From: Karstenula rhodostoma CBS 690.94
Taxonomy: Eukaryota > Ascomycota > Dothideomycetes > Pleosporales > Didymosphaeriaceae
Assembly: GCA_010093485.1 (NCBI GenBank)
Contig: MU001500.1
Location: 1,188,198 to 1,252,197, forward strand
Length of the DNA: 64,000 bases
Direction of reading: 5' to 3'
The first letter of the stretch is position 1. Each line of letters starts with the position of its first letter. Shown here piece by piece: positions 44,939 through 53,449 of the stretch. The translations under genes were made by a program, and so were the position numbers. Under the pieces are notes generated by a model. It was not told the origin of the DNA. It did no database searches and saw nothing but the letters and a program-made list of their open reading frames with translations.

Positions 44939-45853
44939 ATGCTCGTCCTCATCGCCGGCATCACTGGCCACGTCGGCCACCACCTCGCCCGCCACGCCAT
45001 CGCCAAAGGCCTCACCGTCCGCGGCCTCGGCCGCTCCCCCGCCAAACTCGACCCCACCATCAAGCTAGAATCCTTCATCCAAACGGCAACCTACTACGAC
45101 ATCCCCGCGCTTGATGCCGCCGTTGCCGGTGTCGATGCCATCATCGTCGCCTACATGGGAACGCCCGAGCTCCAGGTCGACGGGCACCTCCTCCTGCTGC
45201 GTGCGGCCGAGCGCGCCGGCGTCCACATCTTCCACACTTCGACGTGGACGTTCGATTTCCGGAAGACGAAGTTCCTCGAGCATGAGAGCTACGACCCGTT
45301 TGTGGCGTTCGCGCGCATCGCGGAGCTGACGAGCCCGATCAAGCCCATCTACGTCATGACCGGCGTGCTGGCGGAGGTGCTGTTTAGCTTGGAGGGACGC
45401 GCGGATTTCAGCCCGAAGAGCGGGGGCGTGTTTGATCCCGTGGAGAAGTGCTTTGAGTACTACGGCACGGGGGATGAGAAGTATCAGTGGACGACCGAGC
45501 AAGATGCTGCCAAGTTTAGCATTGAACTGATCATGTCGGAAGAGGCACGGTCGGGGAAGGGCGGGTTCTTCAGTGCGTGGTCGGGCGAGCACAGCGTCAA
45601 GGAGATTGCGGAGGTGTACGAGAAGGTCCAGGGGAAGCCTATTAGCTTGAAGAACATGGGTACCGTGGAGGATCTGGAGAAGAAGGCATTAGCGGACAGG
45701 GCGCAGGGAACCCCGGCGGGCTTTTGGGGGTACATTGGCGCGTTTTATCAGCTGTTCACGATCAATGGGCGTTGGGTGCTGACGGATGAGAACTTGTTCC
45801 CGAATATGGAAAGAACGAGTCTAGAGGACTTCTTCAAGCAGTCGAACATATAG
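44939..45853 (+). CDS. NmrA-like / isoflavone-reductase-like Rossmann protein
   Basis: Single-exon gene, 304 residues, start ATG at 44939. The N-terminus LIAGITGHVGHHLARHA is the GxxGxxG NAD(P)-binding motif of atypical short-chain dehydrogenases of the NmrA type. Further marks: AVAGVDAIIVAYMGTPELQV (second strand), HTSTWTFDFRKTKFLE (replacing the catalytic Tyr-Lys region), and the substrate-side segment QWTTEQDAAKFSIELIM. NmrA itself is a redox-sensing regulator, while isoflavone reductases are enzymes; no residue here decides between them. High GC at third positions suggests good expression. No cluster partners are nearby. Confidence 0.85.
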   Translation: MLVLIAGITGHVGHHLARHAIAKGLTVRGLGRSPAKLDPTIKLESFIQTATYYDIPALDAAVAGVDAIIVAYMGTPELQVDGHLLLLRAAERAGVHIFHTSTWTFDFRKTKFLEHESYDPFVAFARIAELTSPIKPIYVMTGVLAEVLFSLEGRADFSPKSGGVFDPVEKCFEYYGTGDEKYQWTTEQDAAKFSIELIMSEEARSGKGGFFSAWSGEHSVKEIAEVYEKVQGKPISLKNMGTVEDLEKKALADRAQGTPAGFWGYIGAFYQLFTINGRWVLTDENLFPNMERTSLEDFFKQSNI

Positions 45854-46158
45854 ATTGTTGCTGTTGTAACATAGGTGCATTGCATCAAAAGAAGAGTTGC
45901 ATGGACCCGAGGTCGGATACAATTTGTGAAATTCTTTATCATATCATATACTGGAACGACCATTTCGTCGGAGGCCACAAAAGACGGCCCAAGCCGATCG
46001 CGTTGTGCCTACGAAGCTTCAACCAAGCAGAACAACTCTATATGAACGCCTTGCCAAAGATAAACCCATCATTCGAATTACGCCATGTTTCATGCATGAA
46101 ATGTCATTTCCCGCCCATGATTCAGTGCAGTGATACCCAATTGCCTGCTCGGAGCACC
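45854..46158. other. Convergent 3' intergenic region
   Basis: Separates the 3' ends of the NmrA-like gene and TFIIF alpha. No feature recognised. Confidence 0.45.
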
Positions 46159-48237
46159 CTAGGCTGGCGGACTAGCCGCCTTTGCAGCAGGCTTGGGCTT
46201 CGTAGCAGCAGCAATCTGCTCGTCTGATGGCAGCTCCGGGAGCGGGCTCAACCAGCCGCGGCCTTTATCATACGAGGCGACGGCCCTGACGAGTTTGATG
46301 AACACGTTCATGTTGCTTTTATCCACGCGTTCCCTGAATTTGTTGATGAGTGTCTGGATCGGCATGCCATCAGGTGGCAGGGCATTGTAGATCTCGCTCG
46401 CGGACGGAAGACGGGTTTCTATAACATTGATCGTTAGCAAACGGTACACTATGAGAAGTATGGTTAACAAAGAGAACTTACGGGGAGTAGCTGGCACGCC
46501 ACCGGGAGCCGCAGGACTACCTGCGCGACTCCCATTGAGCTGTGCCGCGGGACTTCCCGCACGGCTGGCCGCAGGACTAGCGCCAGGAGTGCCGCCGAGG
46601 CGGACCTTGAGCTTGTGCTTCTTCGACTTGCCAGCATCTGTCATCTCGCTGTCGCTGCCAGACGCAGCTCCTGTACGCAAGGGTCCAACCTTGCGCGTGC
46701 CGTCTGCGTTCCTCTCGTGCTTCTTTTTGTGCTTCTTACGCGCAGATTCGTTGCCGCTGGCTTCTGACAGGTTTGGCGAGCCAGGCGCCGGTCGTTTCTT
46801 CTTATTGATGTCGGCGGAACGGGGTGCAGGAGTCGAGCTGCCCTTGGTAGAGGCACCTGAAGCAGTCTTGTCGCCCTCGGGAGCTTTGCCATTCTGCTCA
46901 GCAGCCTTTTTCTCCTCTTCCTCCTTGGCCCTTTGCCGCTCGGTCTCTGAGTCTGTTTCGCTGTATTCGGAGTCGCTGCCTGCGTAGTCATAGTTCTTCT
47001 CACGCTTGACTAGAGACTTCCTGATCTCCTGCTCAAGGGCTTTCTCCTCCTGTTCTTTCTTTTCACGTTCTTCTTCGGCCCAGATCTGGCGCTCATCGCG
47101 CAAGTCAAAGGCAGCAGCCTGAAGCTGGTCGCGCTTGAGCTTCTCTTGCGCTTCCTTGACAGTGTCATCGTCGCCGTCGAACAGACCATTCAAACCTTCC
47201 TCATCATCGGCGAAATCCTCTTCGACGTTGAAGTCAATGTCGTCGGCGTCTGCCTCACGCTTTAATCTAGGCATGTCTTCGTCATCGAGTTGCTTGATCC
47301 TGCCTTCATCATCGGCCCCACCGCCTACCCTCGTACGCAGTTGGCGTGCACGTGATGCGTCCTGTTGGTCCATCTCTTCCTTGATCTTCTTCCTCTCGCG
47401 GGCTTCAAAGTATGAGTCCTTTTTGGCTTTCACCAACTCGGTATCCTCGGTCGACTTGGCTTTGGTCTTAGGATTGAATTTATACCAGCGCTCCAAGGGC
47501 GCAAGTTGAATGACCGGATGCTGCCCCGGCGCATTTTCGACAGTCAGCGTGACATGCCTGTTAGACAACTGCGCCTCGTACAGTCCTACCCACGTCTGCT
47601 TGTTGTCGTCGTCTTCCAGGTGCCAAGGCAGGGTCTCCTCGTATCGCAGCAGCTGGCGCTTCTTTGCTTCAGGCGTGTCGTCGGGGCGGTACTTTTGCTC
47701 CGTCTTTTTGCCAAAGGGCTTGTTCTTGGTGGCTCCGGTCGGCGCAATCTGGGCCTGGATGCCCTCGCGCTTCACACGGCGCGCCTCCCGCTCCTCTTCC
47801 TGGCGCTCGCGCTCCTTGGCCTCCTCCAGGTCTTCCTCTTTCTCTTCTTCGACTTCCTTGCCGCCCGGCGGCGCACGTGGGTCGCGGCGGTGGAGGCGAA
47901 CGGGCGGCGTGAACTGTTTCGGGTTCTGGACGTTGACGTGGTCCTTGGCGTGCAATCTCATGACGTGATGGCGCAGCTCTTTGAGGTCTTTGCGCGTAAC
48001 GACGAGTGGGTACGCGGCGGCACCTGCTTCGATGAACTCGCGGCGGAGCTGGTCGATGCTGACGGGCTGGTTGGGGGCATCACGAGTGTTGAGCTGGGTG
48101 AGCGACGTGACGGTGCGCGCGACCTTCTTGAGCGGCCGCTGGGGAGCGCGCAGGACGCTCGCTGCCGCACGCGGTTTGCGGCGTTTGACGACGGGAGCTG
48201 CCCCAGGTGCGGCGGGCGGGGGCGGTGCTCCGTTCAT
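46159..48237 (-). CDS. TFG1: Transcription initiation factor TFIIF subunit alpha
   Basis: Large subunit of TFIIF (RAP74, yeast Tfg1), part of the RNA polymerase II pre-initiation complex. Exons 48237-46482 and 46418-46159; 671 residues. The frame is open further upstream, but MNGAPPPPAAPGAAPVVKRR is the sensible start. The N-terminal dimerisation region appears as YPLVVTRKDLKELRHHVMRL and, after a charged insert, LPWHLEDDDNKQTWVGLYEA, VTLTVENAPGQHPVIQLAPL and ERWYKFNPK. A long acidic/basic linker follows. The C-terminal winged helix, which binds FCP1 and TFIIB in relatives, is RLPSASEIYNALPPDGMPIQ to DKSNMNVFIKLVRAVASYD. The 63-nt intron (46481-46419) has no stop and is a multiple of three, so retention would add 21 residues. 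Confidence 0.93.
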   Translation of the reverse strand: MNGAPPPPAAPGAAPVVKRRKPRAAASVLRAPQRPLKKVARTVTSLTQLNTRDAPNQPVSIDQLRREFIEAGAAAYPLVVTRKDLKELRHHVMRLHAKDHVNVQNPKQFTPPVRLHRRDPRAPPGGKEVEEEKEEDLEEAKERERQEEEREARRVKREGIQAQIAPTGATKNKPFGKKTEQKYRPDDTPEAKKRQLLRYEETLPWHLEDDDNKQTWVGLYEAQLSNRHVTLTVENAPGQHPVIQLAPLERWYKFNPKTKAKSTEDTELVKAKKDSYFEARERKKIKEEMDQQDASRARQLRTRVGGGADDEGRIKQLDDEDMPRLKREADADDIDFNVEEDFADDEEGLNGLFDGDDDTVKEAQEKLKRDQLQAAAFDLRDERQIWAEEEREKKEQEEKALEQEIRKSLVKREKNYDYAGSDSEYSETDSETERQRAKEEEEKKAAEQNGKAPEGDKTASGASTKGSSTPAPRSADINKKKRPAPGSPNLSEASGNESARKKHKKKHERNADGTRKVGPLRTGAASGSDSEMTDAGKSKKHKLKVRLGGTPGASPAASRAGSPAAQLNGSRAGSPAAPGGVPATPRKFSLLTILLIVYRLLTINVIETRLPSASEIYNALPPDGMPIQTLINKFRERVDKSNMNVFIKLVRAVASYDKGRGWLSPLPELPSDEQIAAATKPKPAAKAASPPA

Positions 48238-48648
48238 CGCGGCGAGTCGTGAACGAGTGTGTGCGTACAGCAGGAGGGCTTCCGGCGTGTCGGTGTATAT
48301 GTGTGTATGGAAGAATGAAGGTGGGGGGAGGGGGTGTTTGCGAAGAAAGAGAGAGGCCGTCGCTTTGTTACCTGATGCGCCGCGCCGCAACGACGTCGCC
48401 AAGACGCCAAGACCGCGGTCGGCGGGCAGGGGTCTGTGAGCCACCCAGACCCTGTAATTCACCTCTGGCACCTGCGTCGCGCGCCCACACACACGGAGTG
48501 GGCCGAGATAGTCGCAGCGCGTTCGCCGTTATTCAATTGCCCTGGTACGCACGTGCTGTCATATATTGCCGTCTTCTATTGATTACGCTTTATATCGACG
48601 ACGCGCGTTTTCTCTTTCGTAGCGCAGGTTGAGGACCATCACTTCAAC
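48238..48648. promoter_or_regulatory. Bidirectional promoter TFG1 / Cid1-type gene
   Basis: 411 bp between divergent starts of two genes acting at the two ends of mRNA synthesis and decay. No TATA box or repeat is obvious. Confidence 0.5.
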
Positions 48649-50835
48649 ATGGCGGAACAGCAGGCGCAAGGCAGCCTGGAAGACCAGCTGCGAAGCATGA
48701 TCCTCACCAACGTCACCATCGGCATCACTCCCGACTCAGCAACTGGCCACATGGCCAACCAGCAGCAGCAGAACTGGAGGTCACGAGGTCGAGGAAGGGG
48801 GCGTGGACGGCCGTATTCAAATCGCGGAGGGACTCACTGGGCCGGAACTGAGCATCAACATCGGGGCTTTCCCGCTGCACCGCCCGAGCAGAACATGGCG
48901 CCGCAATCGACGCCCAGGGTACTTCAACGACCGTATAATCCTAATGGAAATACCTCGAATATTGCACAATCTGCAGGACCCTCCCGACCATATGCCCCTC
49001 ACGGACAGCAACCGCGCCGTGGGCAAGCCATGAGGAGTCCATACGCCACATCATTCAATGGAGGCTTCCAACAGCACCAAGTCTCAGATCCCACGCTCCA
49101 GGCAGCTTATCTCGATCACGTAGCTTCTGTAGAGATACCGAAAGCCGAGATCGCAAAAGAAGAGTTCGAGGGAAAGGAAACCTTCAGGCAACAACTGGAG
49201 GCAGTATGCCAGAAGGAGTTCGCCGACAAATACACTGGTGACATTGCTTCCATCAAGCTGGTCACCTTTGGTAGCATAGCTTCCGGCTTTGCCACACCGG
49301 GGTCAGACATGGATCTTGCTATAGTGCCCCAATGGAATGACCCATCAAAGTCCCAGGAGACGAGCATCGATCGAGACATTCCGCGTTTGCTGGAACGCGC
49401 CGTCCTCGACGTAAAGATGGGTGGACGTCTTCTGACCAGAACACGTGTGCCTATTCTGAAAGTATGCCAAATGCCCACTGAGGAGCTGTACAATGCTCTC
49501 TTTGAAGAACGCCAGAAATGGGACCAACTGCCAGAGGAAGAGCAGTATGCACTACCTGCTCCTCCTGGTGTCATATCCCACAACCCAACCGAGCTCCAGG
49601 AGAAGGTCAAGTCTCCACAGGTGAACGACTCGCAAAGTTTCCCCACACTTGCAGAGGCAAAGGCTGCCAAAGGCATTGTGCGATCGGCTCCAAGCGTTAA
49701 AGTGATTGAGCACGGTGATGACAGCAAAGCGGAGGTAGCGCAGGCCCCAGCAACTGACGGCCGTAAGGAGAATAATGCGCCTAAAGAAACTGAGGACGCT
49801 GTCGACCCCTCGAAGAACCAACAGCCTCGCGGCCCGAGGAAGTGGCTGCGGGAGAAGAAACTCGGCCCACTCGACTTCCCAAAGGTCGGTGTAGGAATCC
49901 AATGCGACATCAACTTCGAGAACCCGCTTGCAATCCACAACACCCAACTACTCCGCTGCTACTCCCTCACAGACTCACGCGTACGCCCCATGGTTCTCTT
50001 CGTCAAAGCCTGGGCCAAACGCCGCAAGATCAACAGTGCATACTCCGGCACCCTCTCTTCCTATGGCTGGGTCCTGATGGTCCTCCACTACCTCGTGAAC
50101 ATGGCCAACCCGCCCGTCTGTCCAAATCTCCAATCAAGCTGGCGCCCAACCACCACCAAAGCAGAAGACCTGCAGCAAATCCTCCAGGAAACCACCGTCA
50201 GCGGCTACGCCGTCCGCTTCTGGCACGACGAAGCAGCCATCGCGCAGCTCGCCAGCGCCGGCCAACTCAGCCGCAACACACAGTCCATCGGCGAGCTCCT
50301 GCGCGGCTTCTTCCACTATTACGCCTCCATCGCACAGCCGAGTCACTACGGTCAGAAGCACTGGTCCTTCTTCTGGGCGACGGAAGTGCTCAGCCTCCGG
50401 ACGCCGGGCGGCATACGCCAGAAGACGGAGAAAGGCTGGACGAAGGCCACGACAACGATTTCGAACGGCAAGGAGGTCCGTCAGCGGTATCTGTTCGCTA
50501 TCGAGGACCCGTTTGAGCTGGACCACAATGTCGCGCGTACTGTTACACATGATGGTATTGTGGCCATCCGCGATGAACTCCGGCGCGCGGGACGTATACT
50601 GAATGCTGTAGGAAGAGGACAGACGCCCGAGGGTGGTTTGTTCGACGAGGTGGTGGAGCAAGCGCCGCCGGTGACGCCGAACCGGACCCAAGCTGAGTCT
50701 GAGACAGCGCCGCCGTTAGCAGACACAGCTGGTGCTGGCGGATCTGTTGTTGAAAATGAGCTTAGCACAGTGGCCGCCGTGACAGGTGTTCCTGTACCTG
50801 TCGCGGGTACGTGTGAACCTGGTACTCACGTTTGA
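48649..50835 (+). CDS. Cid1-type terminal nucleotidyltransferase (PAP/25A-associated)
   Basis: RNA 3'-tailing enzyme of the non-canonical poly(A)/poly(U) polymerase group. Single exon, 728 residues. Residues 1-165 are Gln/Gly/Arg-rich (RSRGRGRGRGRPYSNRGG), a probable RNA-binding tail. The catalytic palm begins near residue 170: FGSIASGFATPGSDMDLAIV supplies Asp220 and Asp222, and IQCDINFENPLAIHNTQLLR supplies the third Asp (420). Between RVPILKVCQ and that third Asp lies an insertion of about 140 mostly disordered residues; in compact relatives such as fission-yeast Cid1 the spacing is short. The PAP-associated domain follows (YSGTLSSYGWVLMVLHYLVN; ELLRGFFHYYA), and FELDHNVARTV near 625. Aspergillus CutA, which adds CU-rich tags, is a possible functional relative, but nucleotide preference cannot be read here. 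Confidence 0.88.
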   Translation: MAEQQAQGSLEDQLRSMILTNVTIGITPDSATGHMANQQQQNWRSRGRGRGRGRPYSNRGGTHWAGTEHQHRGFPAAPPEQNMAPQSTPRVLQRPYNPNGNTSNIAQSAGPSRPYAPHGQQPRRGQAMRSPYATSFNGGFQQHQVSDPTLQAAYLDHVASVEIPKAEIAKEEFEGKETFRQQLEAVCQKEFADKYTGDIASIKLVTFGSIASGFATPGSDMDLAIVPQWNDPSKSQETSIDRDIPRLLERAVLDVKMGGRLLTRTRVPILKVCQMPTEELYNALFEERQKWDQLPEEEQYALPAPPGVISHNPTELQEKVKSPQVNDSQSFPTLAEAKAAKGIVRSAPSVKVIEHGDDSKAEVAQAPATDGRKENNAPKETEDAVDPSKNQQPRGPRKWLREKKLGPLDFPKVGVGIQCDINFENPLAIHNTQLLRCYSLTDSRVRPMVLFVKAWAKRRKINSAYSGTLSSYGWVLMVLHYLVNMANPPVCPNLQSSWRPTTTKAEDLQQILQETTVSGYAVRFWHDEAAIAQLASAGQLSRNTQSIGELLRGFFHYYASIAQPSHYGQKHWSFFWATEVLSLRTPGGIRQKTEKGWTKATTTISNGKEVRQRYLFAIEDPFELDHNVARTVTHDGIVAIRDELRRAGRILNAVGRGQTPEGGLFDEVVEQAPPVTPNRTQAESETAPPLADTAGAGGSVVENELSTVAAVTGVPVPVAGTCEPGTHV

Positions 50836-51388
50836 GGACAGTTTCAGGAACCTTCTCCTCAGGTGAACGAAGATGGCATCACATAGCTCTGAATACATAA
50901 CAGCGTCGCGGCGATGGGGGAAACCCTGACGATAGGGAGTTAAAGGGTGGCTTTCGACGCTCTGCATGCATCGCTCATGTTGAATAACACAGCATGGCCG
51001 TCATGGGAAGCATCGTCTACGAAGAGCAGCTTTCGACGGGTCTTTGAGTGTATTGAAATACATACTCAGAAACACAATCGCAGGACAAAGCAGCGAAGGA
51101 AACAGGTTGAAAGACATTATGTACTGTATTAGGGAGATTATGACAGTGGAATGGCAATGGCAAAAGACCACGGGTTGTCGTTAAATGCATTGCATTGCTA
51201 CAACCGCAGACGTTCATTATACCGTAGCATAGCCCGCTCTTCACGTAGAGTGAGTGAGAAATGACTCGCCATGAACATATGGTCCCTTGCCTTCCTGAAA
51301 CTCTGCCGTGTCTAAAGTGCCCACAAGCTGAAGACCTAAAGCTTGACGACTCAAAGGATCACAATAACCGCCTGTGTTTTTCAGACGA
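50836..51388. other. Convergent 3' intergenic region
   Basis: Between the nucleotidyltransferase and the sugar transporter 3' ends. No feature recognised. Confidence 0.45.
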
Positions 51389-53449
51389 TTAAGCGGTCGT
51401 TGCCGTGGTGGTGGCAGCAGGATGCGCGGCAGTCGTGGTGGTGGCAGTAGGATGCACGGCAGTCGTGATCTTAAGGTCGCCCTTCTCGATGTCGCGCTGC
51501 AGCTGGTCAAGACGCGAGGAACCGCCGCGCGTCTTCCAAGCTGGAATGCCGCTGTCAAAGACCTCGTCCATCTCTTCGAGGGTCTTGCCCTTGGTCTCGG
51601 GAGCCGTGAGGAACATCTGTACAGCTTGTTAGCCACGTCTTCTGCCCCGTTCGATTAGGTCACTTACGTGGATGAATGCAAGGCCGTTGAAGGTAGCGAA
51701 GATCATGTACATTTTCCAGTTGATGTTCCACAGAAGCGGGGGCACGCCGAAGGCGAGAATGCAGTTCCAGAGCCAGTTGGCGGCCGTGGCGAGGGAGACA
51801 GCCTTAGCGCGGACCTTGGCTGGGAAGATCTCAGATGGGTATGTCCACGAGGTTGGGCCCCAAGTGGTGGCAAAGCTGGCAACAAAGAGGTACGAGCAAG
51901 CGACGATGCTTTGCGAGACGCTCTTGTTGTTGACTATTCGCCAAGAGGTGTTCTTGTCGGGGTCGTCCCAGTGCTCGCCGTATGACGCTTGGAGCGCACC
52001 TGAGATGAAGAGCCAAGACATCATGAGGAAAGATCCGATCAGCAGCGCTGGGCGACGACCGAACCTATCGAGGTACAGAATTGCTGGGAGAGTCATGGCC
52101 ACGTTGATAATGTACTGGATGGAAGAGGTGAGCAGCGGATCGGCGATATTGGCTCCCTTCATGATGTAGACGATATAATCTATATTCGCGGGTACAAAGT
52201 CAGCTGAGTCACAAAAGTGGGTTTACGTACGAAGTGTCCATGTCTAAGACGTAGCGACTTTGTACCGGGGAGTATCGTACACATCCTAAAATGGTATGCT
52301 TGTTATTGAAAGCTTCTTCATAGAGGGTTTCCAGAGATGGCGAAAGTACTTACATGATGTTCATGCCGCACAACTGACTCCACATCTGGATGCTCATGCC
52401 GAGGATGACACGCTTGATAATGCGCGGCTTGACGAGAGCTCCGAATGAAGTCTCGGCCTGCTCACGCTCGAATGCGAGTGCCTCTTCGATCTCCTTGTAC
52501 TCCGCAAGAACTTTTGGATGGTTTACATCACCACCGCCGTGCAGGTGAGCCAGGACCTGGATGGCCTCCTCCCAACGGTCCTTTGACGCCAGCCAACGCG
52601 GAGAGTACGGGAAGAAGAACATTCCGACGAGGAGAATGAAGCCAGGAACCATCTGAACGCCCCACGGAATACGGAAAGACGACGATCCCTGGTTCGGGTT
52701 GTTTGCACCTCCATCGACGAATGAGGCGCCGTATTGGATGAAGTACTGGATCAAGATGCCCCTGGCAGGCATCAGAATATTTCAACTACAATTATTAATA
52801 AGACAAGGTCATTCTTACCAGGTGATGGCCCACTGTTGCAAGGAAACAACGCGACCACGTATTTCTTTGCGGGCAATCTCTGACTGATACACGGGGACGA
52901 TTGCTGAGGCGATACCGATTGAGATGCCAGAAACCACACGGCCAAAACAAAGGAGAGCGACACCGTTGGCTGCAGTCTGGAAGATAGAGCCAATGATCCA
53001 GATCAAGGCGGAGATCTGAATCGCAGTGCGGCGAGAGAGCCTATCGGCGATGAAAGAGGAGATCAGCGAGCCCACCAAGGAGCCAGCAGGCATCGAGGCC
53101 GTGATTCCACCTTGACGATAACCGGCAGCTGCGATAGTTAGCTTGTTGGTGTTGTTCAAAGATACCCTACATACGGTTGCTGAAGTAGTTCTTGTAGCCA
53201 TTCGTGCCCAGAACGCCTGACATGGAGGAGATATCAAAACCGAACCTGTTCGCGCGAGGTCAGTGTATGCTTGAAAGGTGGGGATAGACAGGCTTGGTCC
53301 AGGTCGACTCGACGCCACTTCGCGCTGGGGAGGTACGTACAGGCCACCGCCAATGGCGGCGAACGAGCAGATGGCGTAGGTATTGTAGAACGTCTGTATA
53401 TCCTTAGCATATCTTGATCGAGGTCGAGACTCGCTGAGCTTACCTTCAT
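51389..53449 (-). CDS. MFS sugar transporter (sugar porter family)
   Basis: Plasma-membrane hexose-type transporter, twelve helices. Exons 53449-53444, 53393-53341, 53245-53175, 53128-52819, 52761-52354, 52285-52281, 52179-51668, 51616-51389; 530 residues. Family motifs: start MKTFYNTYAICSFAAIGGGL then FGFDISSMSGVLG; FRQGG-type YRQGGITASMPAGSLVG; FIADRLSRRTAI (loop 2-3 motif); GRVVSGISIGIASAIVPVYQ; PYSPRWLASKDR; CGMNIMMYYIVYI; LYLDRFGRRPAL; and PETKGKTLEEMDEVF after the last helix. The GMNIMMYYIV junction requires a 5-nt exon (GATGT), because splicing exon 5 directly to exon 7 breaks the frame. The first coding exon is only 6 nt (Met-Lys). The tail ends in a duplicated Thr/Ala/His/Pro decapeptide. 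Sugar specificity unknown; it resembles high-affinity glucose permeases. Confidence 0.93.
51405..51464 (-). repeat. Two 30-bp tandem repeats in the transporter tail
   Basis: Units 51405-51434 and 51435-51464 differ at two bases. They encode the repeated Thr/Ala/His/Pro decapeptides at the C-terminus of the sugar transporter, so copy-number changes would stay in frame. Confidence 0.8.

Noticed and set aside
46427..48252. Large plus-strand open frames opposite TFIIF alpha
   Set aside because: Ser/Leu-rich reverse reading of the charged TFIIF linker; shadow.
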